Source of the DNA: JAKACA01 sp963735115
GTDB taxonomy: Bacteria; Actinomycetota; Acidimicrobiia; Acidimicrobiales; Bog-793
Length of the DNA: 64,000 nt
NCBI GenBank assembly: GCA_963735115.1
Contig: CAVTJR010000002.1
Coordinates: 558,001 to 622,000 of the forward strand
Reading direction: 5' to 3'
The notes under the pieces are model-generated. The model was not told the origin of the DNA. It saw only the letters and a list, made by a program, of their open reading frames with translations, and searched no databases. Both the position numbers and the translations under genes were made by a program. This document shows positions 33,106 through 41,105 of the stretch, in pieces (within the stretch, counting starts at the first letter, position 1; every line of letters begins with the position of its first letter).

Positions 33106-34110
33106 ATGTCCGTCACCGAGTTGGACGAATCCGGCGGTTTCGAGCAGGAGCGGCCCCGGCTCGTGTTCCACGACGCCGGCGAGGCTGACGCATCCGGAGA
33201 CGACTTCGTCTTGGAGGCCCAGGCGACGCCGGAACCGACGTCGCCCAAGCCGGCGCGACACTCGGCGCTCGAGAACCTCGGCCTCGGCCTCACGCTCGCG
33301 GGCGTCGTCCTCCTGCTGTTCGCCGGCTATCTCTTCGGCTGGTCCGACCTGCAGGCTGCCCACAACCAGCACCGCCTGCTCACCACCTACGCCGTCGGCA
33401 CGTGCCCGAAGTACACACCCTCGTGCGCCGCCGAGTACGCCGCCTTCAACGGCGTGGCTCCCCCTGACGGCAAGGCTGCCGCCGTGCTGGAGATCCCGGC
33501 CCTCGGGCTGCGGGCCGTCGTCGTCGAGGGCACGACCGCCTCCGACCTCCAGCAAGGCCCCGGCCTCATGCCGGCCACCTCGATCCCCGGCTCGGCCGGC
33601 GAGGCGGTGATCGCCGGCCGCAAGCTCACCTTCGGCGGCACCTTCGCCCACATCGGCGATCTCCGCCCCGGCGACACGATCGACGTCGTGGACTTCCTCG
33701 GCGGTTTCCGGTTCGTCGTCGTACGCAACTTCGTCGTCCCCCCCGGGCAGACCCTCTCGGTGCTGCACTCGAACCTCGGCCTGTTGGCGCTCGTCACCTC
33801 GGCGCAGGCGGTGCCGCCTTCGGGCTTCGAGGTCGTGGAAGCCAAGCTCGTCGGCAACCCCGTGTCGGCGCCTCACCGCCCTCCCGGCCCGACCGTGCAA
33901 TCGGAGCTCGCACTGAGCGGCGACAGCTCGGCCTGGATCGGCCTCGCGGGCTGGGGGGCCGCCCTCGTGATCCTGCTCATCGGCACCGTCATCGCCTACC
34001 GGCGCACGGGACGCACGTTGCTCGTCTACGTGCTTTCGACGCCTATCCTCCTCCCGGTTGCGCTGTTCACGTTCCAAAACGCCGCTCGGCTCCTGCCAGC
34101 GACGATGTGA
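33106..34110 (+). CDS. Sortase-fold protein lacking catalytic residues (pseudo-sortase)
   Basis: A 334-residue protein. A soluble N-terminus of about 55 residues is followed by a membrane helix (LGLTLAGVVLLLFAGYLFGW). Residues 125-250 match the sortase β-barrel: AAVLEIPALGLRAVVVEG, LQQGPGLMPATSIPGSAGEAVIAG, LRPGDTIDVVD and LLALVTSA. The catalytic His (normally AGHR) is Arg172, the catalytic Cys (normally LTTC) is Ser232, and the active-site Arg region reads GFEVVEAKLV without Arg. Transpeptidase activity is thus unlikely. A second hydrophobic pair lies at the C-terminus. It follows two Thr-stalked PstS-like proteins by 2 bp, which suggests a structural or binding role for them. Confidence 0.75.
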   Translation: MSVTELDESGGFEQERPRLVFHDAGEADASGDDFVLEAQATPEPTSPKPARHSALENLGLGLTLAGVVLLLFAGYLFGWSDLQAAHNQHRLLTTYAVGTCPKYTPSCAAEYAAFNGVAPPDGKAAAVLEIPALGLRAVVVEGTTASDLQQGPGLMPATSIPGSAGEAVIAGRKLTFGGTFAHIGDLRPGDTIDVVDFLGGFRFVVVRNFVVPPGQTLSVLHSNLGLLALVTSAQAVPPSGFEVVEAKLVGNPVSAPHRPPGPTVQSELALSGDSSAWIGLAGWGAALVILLIGTVIAYRRTGRTLLVYVLSTPILLPVALFTFQNAARLLPATM

Positions 34111-34126
34111 CCCGAGGAGCCCCACC

Positions 34127-34633
34127 ATGACCAAGACCACGAGACGGCGTGCTGCCGCGCTCGCGGTGCTCGTCGTCTCGCTCGCCTTGGCGGGTTGCTC
34201 GTCGAACTCCGCCGGCTCGACGACGTCCTCGTCGAGCTCCACGACACAGGAGATCACCACGACGACCGCCCACTACGTCGCCCAGTACGTGAACGTCGGT
34301 GGCCACAAGGTCCTGCTGCCGACCGAGAACGGTCATGAGCCGATCACGAGCGCCACCGCCATCGGCCAGAACATCATCATCACGACGAAAGGCTTCGAAC
34401 CCTCCAAGCTGTATGCCGCGAGCTTGACGCCGATCGTGTTCACGAACCTCACGGACGTCACCCAGGTCGTGCACTTTCACGATTTCCCGAACATCGTGAA
34501 CTCGCGGCCGATTCGGCCCGGAAGGTCGTGGTCATTCCGCTACAGCAAGGTCATCGTCCTCGTCTACGGGAGCCGATCCGGATCCTCTCTCGGGCTCCTC
34601 TACATCGGCACCTGTCCCCCGAACTGCGGCTGA
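34127..34633 (+). CDS. Lipoprotein with cupredoxin-like domain
   Basis: A 168-residue protein with a lipobox in LVVSLALAGCSSNS, followed by a Ser/Thr-rich linker. The rest resembles a cupredoxin-like β-sandwich: GQNIIITTKGFEPSKL, IVFTNLTDVTQVVHFHDFP and PIRPGRSWSFRY. The copper ligand set is incomplete: there are His residues in VHFHDF but no Cys-x-x-x-x-His-Met motif. It may bind a partner rather than copper. GAGGAG precedes the ATG. It is last in the phosphate locus, 16 bp after the pseudo-sortase gene. Confidence 0.7.
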   Translation: MTKTTRRRAAALAVLVVSLALAGCSSNSAGSTTSSSSSTTQEITTTTAHYVAQYVNVGGHKVLLPTENGHEPITSATAIGQNIIITTKGFEPSKLYAASLTPIVFTNLTDVTQVVHFHDFPNIVNSRPIRPGRSWSFRYSKVIVLVYGSRSGSSLGLLYIGTCPPNCG

Positions 34634-34648
34634 GGGATCAGGCGCCGG

Positions 34649-34666
34649 CCCGGCGACTTCGCCGGG
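34649..34666 (+). terminator. Stem-loop closing the phosphate locus
   Basis: CCCGGCG-ACTT-CGCCGGG is a perfect 7-bp stem with a 4-base loop, between the convergent ends of the lipoprotein gene and the DUF5684-like gene. There is no T-run. Confidence 0.55.
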
Positions 34667-34699
34667 AGGGGTTGCGGAGAGCGGATGGCCGAACCGGGC

Positions 34700-35467
34700 C
34701 TACTGCGACTGAGTCGGCGGCTCGTAGTCGGTCGGAGGCGGAGCTGTCGGCGGGCGCTCGTCCCCTTGCGGCGGGTAAGAGGGAGGCTGCTGGTAGTCGC
34801 CTTGCGGCGGGTAAGACGGAGGCTGCTGGTATTCGCCGGGGGGCGGAGCGTATCCAGGTTGGGACTGGCCGTATCCAGGCGGCTGCCCGTAGCCCGGGGG
34901 TTGCCCATAGCCGGGAGGCTGCCCGTAGGGAGGAGGTTGCCCGTATCCAGGCGGCTGCCCGTAGCCGGGAGGCTGCCCGTAGGGAGGAGGTTGCCCATAG
35001 CCGGGAGGCTGCCCGTAGGGCGGCTGGCCCCCGTACTGGCCGGGCTGGCCGAAGGTGCCACCTCCGCCTGCCACCAGAGCGGCCGGACCCCGGTAGGTGC
35101 TCGGGCCGAGCCACAGGATGTAGAAGAAGATGATCGAGAGGAAGATCAGGCCGAGGGCGAAGGGAATGTCGTGACCGAAACTCTTCGACAAGTCGATGGC
35201 CACGATGATCCAAAGGACGAAGAGTGCGACGGCGCCGATGAAGGGAATGATGGCGAGCAGGAGCAGCCAGCACCACCACGTTGGGCGGCCGACGATCTTC
35301 AACAGCAGGTAGTAGTTGTAGATCGGGACGAACCCGGCCCAGAAGGGCTGCCCGGCTTTCTGGAGCACCCCCCCGATGGCGATCGCGCTCAGAACGTAGA
35401 AGATCAAATAGAACAGAAGAATCCCAGCGCCGAAGTAGGCGCCGGTAACACTGCCGAGTAGCGCCAC
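34700..35467 (-). CDS. DUF5684-like membrane protein with PGYGQP repeat tail
   Basis: A 255-residue protein. The first 125 residues hold four membrane segments. QKAGQPFWAGFVPIYNYYLLLKIVGRP is the characteristic loop of DUF5684 proteins, often found next to signal peptidases. The C-terminal half is a disordered tail of PGYGQP and PPYGQP hexapeptides, then PPSYPPQG repeats. Such tails can drive condensation or bind partners. Function is unknown. It is convergent with the phosphate locus. Confidence 0.78.
   Translation of the reverse strand: MALLGSVTGAYFGAGILLFYLIFYVLSAIAIGGVLQKAGQPFWAGFVPIYNYYLLLKIVGRPTWWCWLLLLAIIPFIGAVALFVLWIIVAIDLSKSFGHDIPFALGLIFLSIIFFYILWLGPSTYRGPAALVAGGGGTFGQPGQYGGQPPYGQPPGYGQPPPYGQPPGYGQPPGYGQPPPYGQPPGYGQPPGYGQPPGYGQSQPGYAPPPGEYQQPPSYPPQGDYQQPPSYPPQGDERPPTAPPPTDYEPPTQSQ
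34850..35045. repeat. Short tandem repeats coding PGYGQP/PPYGQP
   Basis: About ten near-identical 18- to 21-bp units (for example CGTAGCCGGGAGGCTGCC) lie in tandem inside the DUF5684-like gene. The copy number may vary between strains through slippage. Confidence 0.75.
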
Positions 35468-35575
35468 GGTGTGGCCTCCTTGTCCGAAGAACCCTCTGTT
35501 TCTTAGCAGGTGGCGCCAAGGATGGCGAGGATGCTGTGCCAGATCTTCGCAGACATCGAAAGGGCTCGGGGACCC

Positions 35576-35911
35576 TCAGGCGAGTGTGACCGAGCCGTAA
35601 GTGCTGCACAGGCCCCAGGCGTCGATCATGACGAGAGCGACGACGATGGCAAGGACGATGGCGGTGCGCCAGCGGGTGCCGCGGGACACGAGGGCTGGAG
35701 GCATGTACCACTGCGGGAGCATGAGGGGCAGCTGACCGAGGTAGAGCGCCAGCGGTACGGCGTCGGCGTCGAGCGTCAGGTCCGGATCAGCTGCCAACGC
35801 CAGCTCGGTCAGCTCCTCCTCCGAGAAGAACCAGTCGCCCTCGCTGCCTCCGTCTCCCCCGCTGCCTCCGTCTCCCCAGCCTGCGAGGCCCGGCTCGCCC
35901 CGATCGGTCAC
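35576..35911 (-). CDS. Hypothetical single-pass membrane protein (111 aa)
   Basis: The protein has a Gly/Asp-rich N-terminus, an acidic middle (FSEEELTELALAADPDLTLDADAV) and one hydrophobic segment near the C-terminus (TAIVLAIVVALVMIDAWGL). I do not recognise a family. Its ATG overlaps the stop of the upstream GGDEF gene by 4 bp, which supports it as a real gene and suggests a link to the cyclase. Confidence 0.6.
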   Translation of the reverse strand: MTDRGEPGLAGWGDGGSGGDGGSEGDWFFSEEELTELALAADPDLTLDADAVPLALYLGQLPLMLPQWYMPPALVSRGTRWRTAIVLAIVVALVMIDAWGLCSTYGSVTLA

Positions 35912-37278
35912 GGCGCCACCCGGAAGGTGGAGCGGCCGGCCGCCTTCGCCTCCGCCAGGGCGGTGTCGGCGGCGTCCACGAGCGCTTCGTTGAGGGGGCC
36001 GAGGCTGTGGGCGATCCCGATGCTCACCCCGACGGTGATCTCCGACCCGTCGATCAGGAACGGGTGATCGAGGGCAGCTTCGATGCGGCTCGCCACCTCG
36101 GTGGCGTCGGAGGGTGATGCGCCCTCGCAGAGCACGGCGAACTCGTCTCCGCCGAGGCGCGCCACGAGATCACCGGAGCGGACGCAGTTGGCGATGCGCT
36201 TGGCGACCACCCGCAAGACCTCGTCTCCGGCGGCATGGCCGAGGGTGTCGTTCACGGGCTTGAAGCGGTCCAAGTCGCAGTAGAGGATGGCGCCGCCTTC
36301 GACGCCGGCGGCCAGCGTGTTGAAGAAGACGCGGCGGTTGGCGATGCCCGTGAGGGCGTCGAGATGCGCCGCCCGTTCCAGCCCCATCTGCTGGTCGTTC
36401 CAGCGGAGGATCAGCTCGACCATGTTGCGGGCGACCTCCATCCCATAGGCGTGGATCTGCGGGCTGCGGCCGCTGCCGATGGTCCAGATCGTGATCGTCG
36501 CCGGCGGGCGTGTCTCCTCCCATGCCACCGGCACGACCCACACTTCGGAGACACCGAGCCCTCTCGCCATTGCCTGGCGGTCCGGGTCGAGCTCCGCCGA
36601 GGTCCCGAGCATGGCCTTGCCGGTCAGTCGGCTCCTCTCCCAGATGGAGCCCTCGGAGGCGTCTCCTCCGCCGATCTCGTCAGGGACGCCGGTGCCCACC
36701 TGCTGGAAACCCTGCCCGTCGAACCAGCTGATGGCCACGTGGGTGCCGTACCCGTCCCACTCGATGACGTTACAGACGGCCGCCAGCACCTGGGTGAGCG
36801 GCAACCCGTGCAGGAGCATCGTCATGACTTCCTCGATGGCGAGCCGAGGAGCGCCGTTTCGGCAGTAGATCGCCAGCAGCCGGTCGGAGCCGTCCCAGGC
36901 CGTCGTGCCCGAGATCTCGAGCGGCACCCACTGGCCGTTCGAGTGGGCGATCATGAACCGGCTCATGCCCGGAGGCGGGCGCTCCGCCGTGCTCACCGAC
37001 ATCAGGTCGCCCGCCCGCTCGAGCTCGTCGGGGTGCAGCCACTCGGTGACGTTGCGACCGATGCACTCCGCCGGCGACCGGCCGATCAAGCGGCCCATGG
37101 CGGCATTGATGAACACGATCACCCCATCGGGCGTCATCGCCAAGAAACCCAGCTCGCCGCTACCGAGCACCGACCTGCACAGGGTGTCGAGGGCGCCGCC
37201 GCCGGCATACACGAGGCGGCCACGCACGACGCTCTCGTCGACAGGCTCGTGGCTCGGGTCGGTCCGGACTGGCTCCAT
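35908..37278 (-). CDS. Diguanylate cyclase with PAS and GAF-like sensor domains
   Basis: A 456-residue protein. Residues 45-150 form a PAS domain (GELGFLAMTPDGVIVFINAAMG). Residues 175-310 look like a GAF domain with a tryptophan-rich core (ISWFDGQGFQQVGTG). The C-terminal GGDEF domain has AHLDALTGIANRR and an intact RLGGDEFAVL active site. The inhibitory I-site is present as RSGD five residues before GGDEF. It should make c-di-GMP with product inhibition. No EAL domain is attached. GGGAG precedes the ATG; longer in-frame starts lack a family match. Confidence 0.87.
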   Translation of the reverse strand: MEPVRTDPSHEPVDESVVRGRLVYAGGGALDTLCRSVLGSGELGFLAMTPDGVIVFINAAMGRLIGRSPAECIGRNVTEWLHPDELERAGDLMSVSTAERPPPGMSRFMIAHSNGQWVPLEISGTTAWDGSDRLLAIYCRNGAPRLAIEEVMTMLLHGLPLTQVLAAVCNVIEWDGYGTHVAISWFDGQGFQQVGTGVPDEIGGGDASEGSIWERSRLTGKAMLGTSAELDPDRQAMARGLGVSEVWVVPVAWEETRPPATITIWTIGSGRSPQIHAYGMEVARNMVELILRWNDQQMGLERAAHLDALTGIANRRVFFNTLAAGVEGGAILYCDLDRFKPVNDTLGHAAGDEVLRVVAKRIANCVRSGDLVARLGGDEFAVLCEGASPSDATEVASRIEAALDHPFLIDGSEITVGVSIGIAHSLGPLNEALVDAADTALAEAKAAGRSTFRVAP

Positions 37279-37424
37279 CACTCCCAATTCTTGCCCACTT
37301 CGCGACCACGCGATGCGGCGGTCAACACTTTCCAGGCTAAGGGGACGGCTCAGGCAGCCGAGCGAAGCCGTTCTGAGTCGAATTATCCGGGCCCCGAGCC
37401 ATCCGGGAGGTAACCTGCGGACTC

Positions 37425-37934
37425 GTGACCCGACCGGCGGAGGCTGACGAGCCTGCATCCGAGGCGGCGGCCCAGAGCGTGGGTTACGCGCTGTCGCAGC
37501 TGGGTTTCGAGACGTCGAGGCGTTTCGCTGACCTCGAGGCAACGGTCGCGCTCGAGCCCCGCGAGTTTGCCCTCCTGCGGGCCGTCGCTGAGCGACAGGG
37601 CCAGTCCCAGCAGGCGGTCGCGGAACACCTGCGGATCCCCACCAGCACGATGGTGGCCGTTGTGGACGGCCTTGAGGAGCAGGGCCTGATCGAGCGAAGG
37701 CTGCATGCGTCAGACCGCCGCACGCGCACGCTCCATCTCACCTCGAAGGGATCGAAGATCCTCGCCAAGGCCGTCAGCCTTGCGTGGGGCTTCGAGCGGG
37801 AGGTGTGTGCGGGTTTCGACGAGTCGGAGCGCTCCCGCCTACTCGGCCTCCTCGGCCGCGTGGCCGACAACATCGGCCTCGACCTCGGCGCCCTGCCCGA
37901 CAGGGGAAGCGGCAGGCGACGCCCGCACGCCTGA
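37425..37934 (+). CDS. MarR-family transcriptional regulator
   Basis: A 169-residue winged-helix protein. EFALLRAVAERQGQSQQAVAEHLRIPTSTMVAVVDGLEEQGLI is the HTH, and RRLHASDRRTRTLHLTSKGSK the wing with the usual DRR motif. The GTG start lies 146 bp from the divergent cyclase gene. Its last 96 bp overlap the convergent thioesterase gene. Confidence 0.85.
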   Translation: MTRPAEADEPASEAAAQSVGYALSQLGFETSRRFADLEATVALEPREFALLRAVAERQGQSQQAVAEHLRIPTSTMVAVVDGLEEQGLIERRLHASDRRTRTLHLTSKGSKILAKAVSLAWGFEREVCAGFDESERSRLLGLLGRVADNIGLDLGALPDRGSGRRRPHA

Positions 37935-38459
37935 GGCGCTCCCCTGGCCGTTTCCTCGGCCGCCTTCGGGCGAGCCCTCCGGCGGGGCGGAGACCTTGTA
38001 GACCGTCCAGCCTTCGGCGATGAGCCCGCCATCATTTGCGTTTCGCACCTCCGCCTGACAGAAGCAGACGGAGCGACCGCGCTTGGTGATCCAACCCTCG
38101 GCGACGAGGTCGATGCCGCCGGCGGCGCTGAGGAAGCGGATCTGCATGTCAACCGTCATCATCACCGGGAGTACCTCGTAGGCCGAGGCGATGGCGGGAA
38201 CGACCACGGTGTCGATGAGTGTGGCGATCGCCCCTCCGTGCACGACACCGGCCGGCTGCAGGAGCTCGTCGCGATAGGGCAGACGGAAGCGGGCGTAGTC
38301 CGTCCTGACCTCCTCGAACTCGAGGCCCACGACGTTCGGGAAGAAGCGCTGCTCCCACTTGCCAAAGCCCCGCCAACGTGCCTGACGCTCTGCGCTCAAC
38401 GGCTCGTGCAGCGCCGCCCGGCTCGCCGGCTCCCACGTCGACACCGTCGTCTCGGTCAC
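37839..38459 (-). CDS. PaaI-type hotdog-fold thioesterase
   Basis: A 206-residue protein. FRLPYRDELLQPAGVVHGGAIATLIDTVV contains the HGG motif and the catalytic Asp of PaaI-family acyl-CoA thioesterases. MTVDMQIRFLSAAGG is the next strand. After residue 150 there is a Gly/Pro/Ser-rich tail of about 50 residues that is written antisense to the end of the marR gene and is not part of the fold. GGAGGG precedes the GTG at 38459; a TTG start at 38495 is also in frame. The acyl substrate is unknown. Confidence 0.8.
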   Translation of the reverse strand: MTETTVSTWEPASRAALHEPLSAERQARWRGFGKWEQRFFPNVVGLEFEEVRTDYARFRLPYRDELLQPAGVVHGGAIATLIDTVVVPAIASAYEVLPVMMTVDMQIRFLSAAGGIDLVAEGWITKRGRSVCFCQAEVRNANDGGLIAEGWTVYKVSAPPEGSPEGGRGNGQGSASGVRASPAASPVGQGAEVEADVVGHAAEEAE

Positions 38460-38566
38460 GGCGCTGTTTCCCTCCGAGAGGATTTCATCATGCAACTCTA
38501 GCGGTCGGGCCCACGCCCGAGCGCCCCGATGGACTCCGCGGCGTGTGCCTGCAGTGACCTTGTTCT

Positions 38567-38596
38567 ATTACGTGAGCTGATATATCATTATGTGAG
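38567..38596 (+). promoter_or_regulatory. Direct repeat and palindrome before padR
   Basis: ATTACGTGAG (38567-38576) and ATTATGTGAG (38587-38596) are 20 bp apart, with the palindrome TGATATATCA between them. The second copy ends at the padR GTG. The arrangement suits autoregulation by a PadR dimer. Confidence 0.5.
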
Positions 38597-38949
38597 TGAC
38601 CAAGACCCGCCTCTTCCCAAAACCCGACCCGACGCTCCTCGTCCTGACGAGCCTGGCGGGCGGTCCGAAGCACGGCTACGCCCTCATGAAAGACATCGAG
38701 GGGTTCTCCAAGCTCACACTTGGCCCGGGGACCGTCTTCGGCTGCCTGGCGCGCCTCGAGGAGCGCGGGCTGGTGCGGGCGCTCGATCCGGAGGACCGGC
38801 GCCATCCCTATGAGTTGACGGCAACGGGCTTGGCCGTCCTGAACGAGCAGCTTGACGAGCTCTCCCGCGTGACGGCGACGTCGATGGCCCGTTTGCGGGG
38901 CGGCGTCAGCACCGCCACCGTCCCGGCGGGCGGTCGTTCAGATGGCTGA
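38596..38949 (+). CDS. PadR-family transcriptional regulator
   Basis: A 117-residue protein. LLVLTSLAGGPKHGYALMKDIEGFSKLTLGPGTVFGCLARLEERGLV is the PadR winged helix, followed by RRHPYELTATGLAVL. The C-terminal helices are short, as in the PadR-s2 group. Its last 8 bp overlap the membrane protein gene, a frequent pairing in which PadR controls a membrane protein or transporter. Confidence 0.88.
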   Translation: MTKTRLFPKPDPTLLVLTSLAGGPKHGYALMKDIEGFSKLTLGPGTVFGCLARLEERGLVRALDPEDRRHPYELTATGLAVLNEQLDELSRVTATSMARLRGGVSTATVPAGGRSDG

Positions 38950-40042
38950 GATCGGACCGGTTGCCTCGGGTGAGCCGGTCTCCTTGCTGGCTCGCGCCGC
39001 CATCGCCCTCTACCCCACGTGGTGGCGAGATCGCTACGGAGAGGATCAGCTCAGTTTCATGTCGGACCTCCGACATGAGGGGCGCTCCGTCGCCCGCGCC
39101 CTCCCGAACCTCCTCGCCGGGGCGCTGAGGGCACGGGTGAGCGGAACCGGCGCGCCGGCGCTGCCGTCGCTGTGGTGGTCGCGGGCGCGTGCCTCCGTGA
39201 CGCTCTCGACATTGCCGGCGATGCTGCTGTTGCCGCTCATGGTCATGGCGACAGAGCGGGGCTTCTACTCGAGCGGGAGCGGGCAGCTCAGCGCCGGCCA
39301 GCACGTGGCCGAGACCGCCGGCGGGGTGCTCTTCCCCGTCCTGCTCGCCACCGGGCTCGTCCTCCTGTTGGGCTGGCGGGTGCTCGTCCATCAAGCGCGT
39401 CGGGTGCCAAAGGGCGGCGGGCGGGTTCGCTTCGAGGCCGCCATGGCGGCCCCGGTTCTCGCCCTCGGCGGGGCTCTCGCCCTCAGCTGGCTGTCCAGCC
39501 GCCTGAGCCCGGCCGGCCTCGAGAGCGCCTGGTGGTACCGCTCGCCCACGACGCACCGATGGGTCGTGCACGAGACGTGGGCGCCCGGCCACCCCTTGCT
39601 CGGTCCCTCCCTGCACGAAGCGGCGATCGTGTGGGCCCTCGTCGGCTGGACGGTCGCCGCCGTCCTCGTCGGACGGGCGTGCGCCCGTGCGCCCCTCGCA
39701 CCCGATGCGATCCGCGGCGGCGTGCTCGTTGCCCGCCTGACGGCCGTCTGCACGGTGGTGCTCGCCGGCGCCTTCAGCGTCTACGCCCTGGCGATCGCCC
39801 TGCAGCCCTGGCACCTGATCCCTGCCGGCGACTGCGCCTCGGTACCGCCGGTCGCCGCCCTGCGGGCATTCAACGGGTGCAGTGCCCTCACAGCGCCCGC
39901 CGGCCATGTCGTGCTGACGAGCCCGCTCTCCGGGGCGGTCGGCTGGTGGGTCGCTCTCGCTGTCGCCGGCGCCGTCTTCTCGGTACTCGGCGCCCGCGCC
40001 GCCGGCCGCTCGATGCGGACCGCGGCAGCACTCGAGTCCTGA
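38942..40042 (+). CDS. Multi-pass membrane protein paired with PadR
   Basis: A 366-residue protein. LYPTWWRDRYGEDQLSFMSDL near the N-terminus is a short motif seen in many actinobacterial proteins encoded behind PadR regulators. About seven hydrophobic segments follow. No transporter or enzyme motif is visible, so the function is unknown. Overlap with padR shows coupled expression. Confidence 0.7.
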   Translation: MAEIGPVASGEPVSLLARAAIALYPTWWRDRYGEDQLSFMSDLRHEGRSVARALPNLLAGALRARVSGTGAPALPSLWWSRARASVTLSTLPAMLLLPLMVMATERGFYSSGSGQLSAGQHVAETAGGVLFPVLLATGLVLLLGWRVLVHQARRVPKGGGRVRFEAAMAAPVLALGGALALSWLSSRLSPAGLESAWWYRSPTTHRWVVHETWAPGHPLLGPSLHEAAIVWALVGWTVAAVLVGRACARAPLAPDAIRGGVLVARLTAVCTVVLAGAFSVYALAIALQPWHLIPAGDCASVPPVAALRAFNGCSALTAPAGHVVLTSPLSGAVGWWVALAVAGAVFSVLGARAAGRSMRTAAALES

Positions 40043-40074
40043 GGGACCGGCCTCTGCCGGCGGCCCTCGCCGGC

Positions 40075-40164
40075 CGCCAACTCGCCGGCGAACACGAAGC
40101 TCGCCGACGCGCCAACTCGCCGGCGAACACGAAGCTCGCCGGCCGCCAACTCGCCGGCCGCCAA
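40075..40164. repeat. Tandem repeat of about 34-35 bp
   Basis: CGCCAACTCGCCGGCGAACA and the following CGAAGCTCGCCG occur twice (from 40075 and 40110). Partial copies start at 40144 and 40159. The array follows the stop codon of the membrane protein gene and abuts the long palindrome at 40167. Confidence 0.75.
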
Positions 40165-40166
40165 CC

Positions 40167-40208
40167 TGGTAGTGGGTTTCGCTCATATATGCGTGAAACT
40201 CACTACCA
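40167..40208. promoter_or_regulatory. Near-perfect 42-bp palindrome
   Basis: TGGTAGTGGGTTTC pairs with GAAACTCACTACCA (13 of 14 positions, the other G-T). The 14-bp centre is itself nearly palindromic around CATATATG. It lies about 80 bp before the SDR start and could be a large operator, a cruciform site or an element end. Confidence 0.65.
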
Positions 40209-40288
40209 AGATTGCCGTTGGGTCGCCTCAGCCGGTGGCCTCAGGGACGACACAGGCGCCGGCAACAGCCCCTCGGTACAGTCACGCG

Positions 40289-41059
40289 ATGAGCGATCTC
40301 TTCTCCATCGAAGGCAAGACGGCGTTGGTCACCGGCGGGAGCCGGGGCATCGGTTTGATGATCGCCCGCGGCTTCATCGAGGCCGGAGCGCGTGTCTACA
40401 TCTCCTCCCGCAAGGCTGACGTCTGCGAGGCGGTGGCGACAGAGCTGTCAAGGACCGGCGAGTGCGTCGCCCTGCCCGCCGACCTCAGCGTGGCGGCCGA
40501 GTGCACCCGTCTCGCCAACGAAGTGAGCGAGCGGGAGGGCAAGCTCGAGATCCTCGTGAACAACGCCGGCGCCACGTGGGGTGCGCCGCTGGCGGAGTTC
40601 CCCGACTCCGCCTGGGACCGCGTGCTCGATCTCAACGTGCGGGGAGTCTTCACCCTCACTCGCGACCTCGTTCCCACCCTCTCGGCGGCGGCCAAGCCGG
40701 GCGACCCCGCCCGCGTCATCAACATCGGTTCGATCGACGGGCTGCACGTGCCCGGCATGGAGGCGTACTCGTACGCTGCCAGCAAGGCGGCCGTCCATCA
40801 CCTCACGCGAGTGCTCGCCAAGCGCCTCGCCCACAGCGGCATCACCGTGAACGCCATCGCCCCAGGGCCGTTCGAGTCCAAGATGATGGCGGCGACGCTC
40901 GAGGCCTTCGGTGACGCCATCCGGGCGAGCTGCCCGCTCGGGCGCATCGGCGAGCCCGACGACATGGCAGGAGCCGCCATCTACCTGGCCTCGCGGGCCG
41001 GGGCGTACGTCACCGGTGCGATCCTGCCCGTCGACGGAGGCATTGCGACGACGGTCTGA
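40289..41059 (+). CDS. Short-chain dehydrogenase/reductase
   Basis: A 256-residue classical SDR. TGGSRGIGLMIARG is the NADP-binding glycine motif, NNAG follows in ILVNNAGATWG, and the catalytic set is Ser in NIGSIDG, Tyr and Lys in YSYAASKAAVHH. The closing ITGAILPVDGG is typical. It reduces or oxidises an alcohol or ketone that cannot be named from sequence. The ATG at 40289 gives the normal length; the longer frame would run into the palindrome. Confidence 0.87.
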   Translation: MSDLFSIEGKTALVTGGSRGIGLMIARGFIEAGARVYISSRKADVCEAVATELSRTGECVALPADLSVAAECTRLANEVSEREGKLEILVNNAGATWGAPLAEFPDSAWDRVLDLNVRGVFTLTRDLVPTLSAAAKPGDPARVINIGSIDGLHVPGMEAYSYAASKAAVHHLTRVLAKRLAHSGITVNAIAPGPFESKMMAATLEAFGDAIRASCPLGRIGEPDDMAGAAIYLASRAGAYVTGAILPVDGGIATTV

Positions 41060-41088
41060 TCACTGTAGGGGTGCCAGGGCGCAGTGAT
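41059..41088 (+). terminator. Stem-loop after the SDR gene
   Basis: ATCACTG (41059-41065) pairs with CAGTGAT (41082-41088) around a 16-base loop, starting at the stop codon. No T-run follows, so a terminator or an operator for the next gene are both possible. Confidence 0.35.
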
Positions 41089-41105
41089 GGCTCTACGGTT
41101 GGGGA

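Noticed and set aside
34850..35045. Possible CRISPR array
   Set aside because: The units are 18-21 bp without unique spacers and encode a PGYGQP tail in frame.
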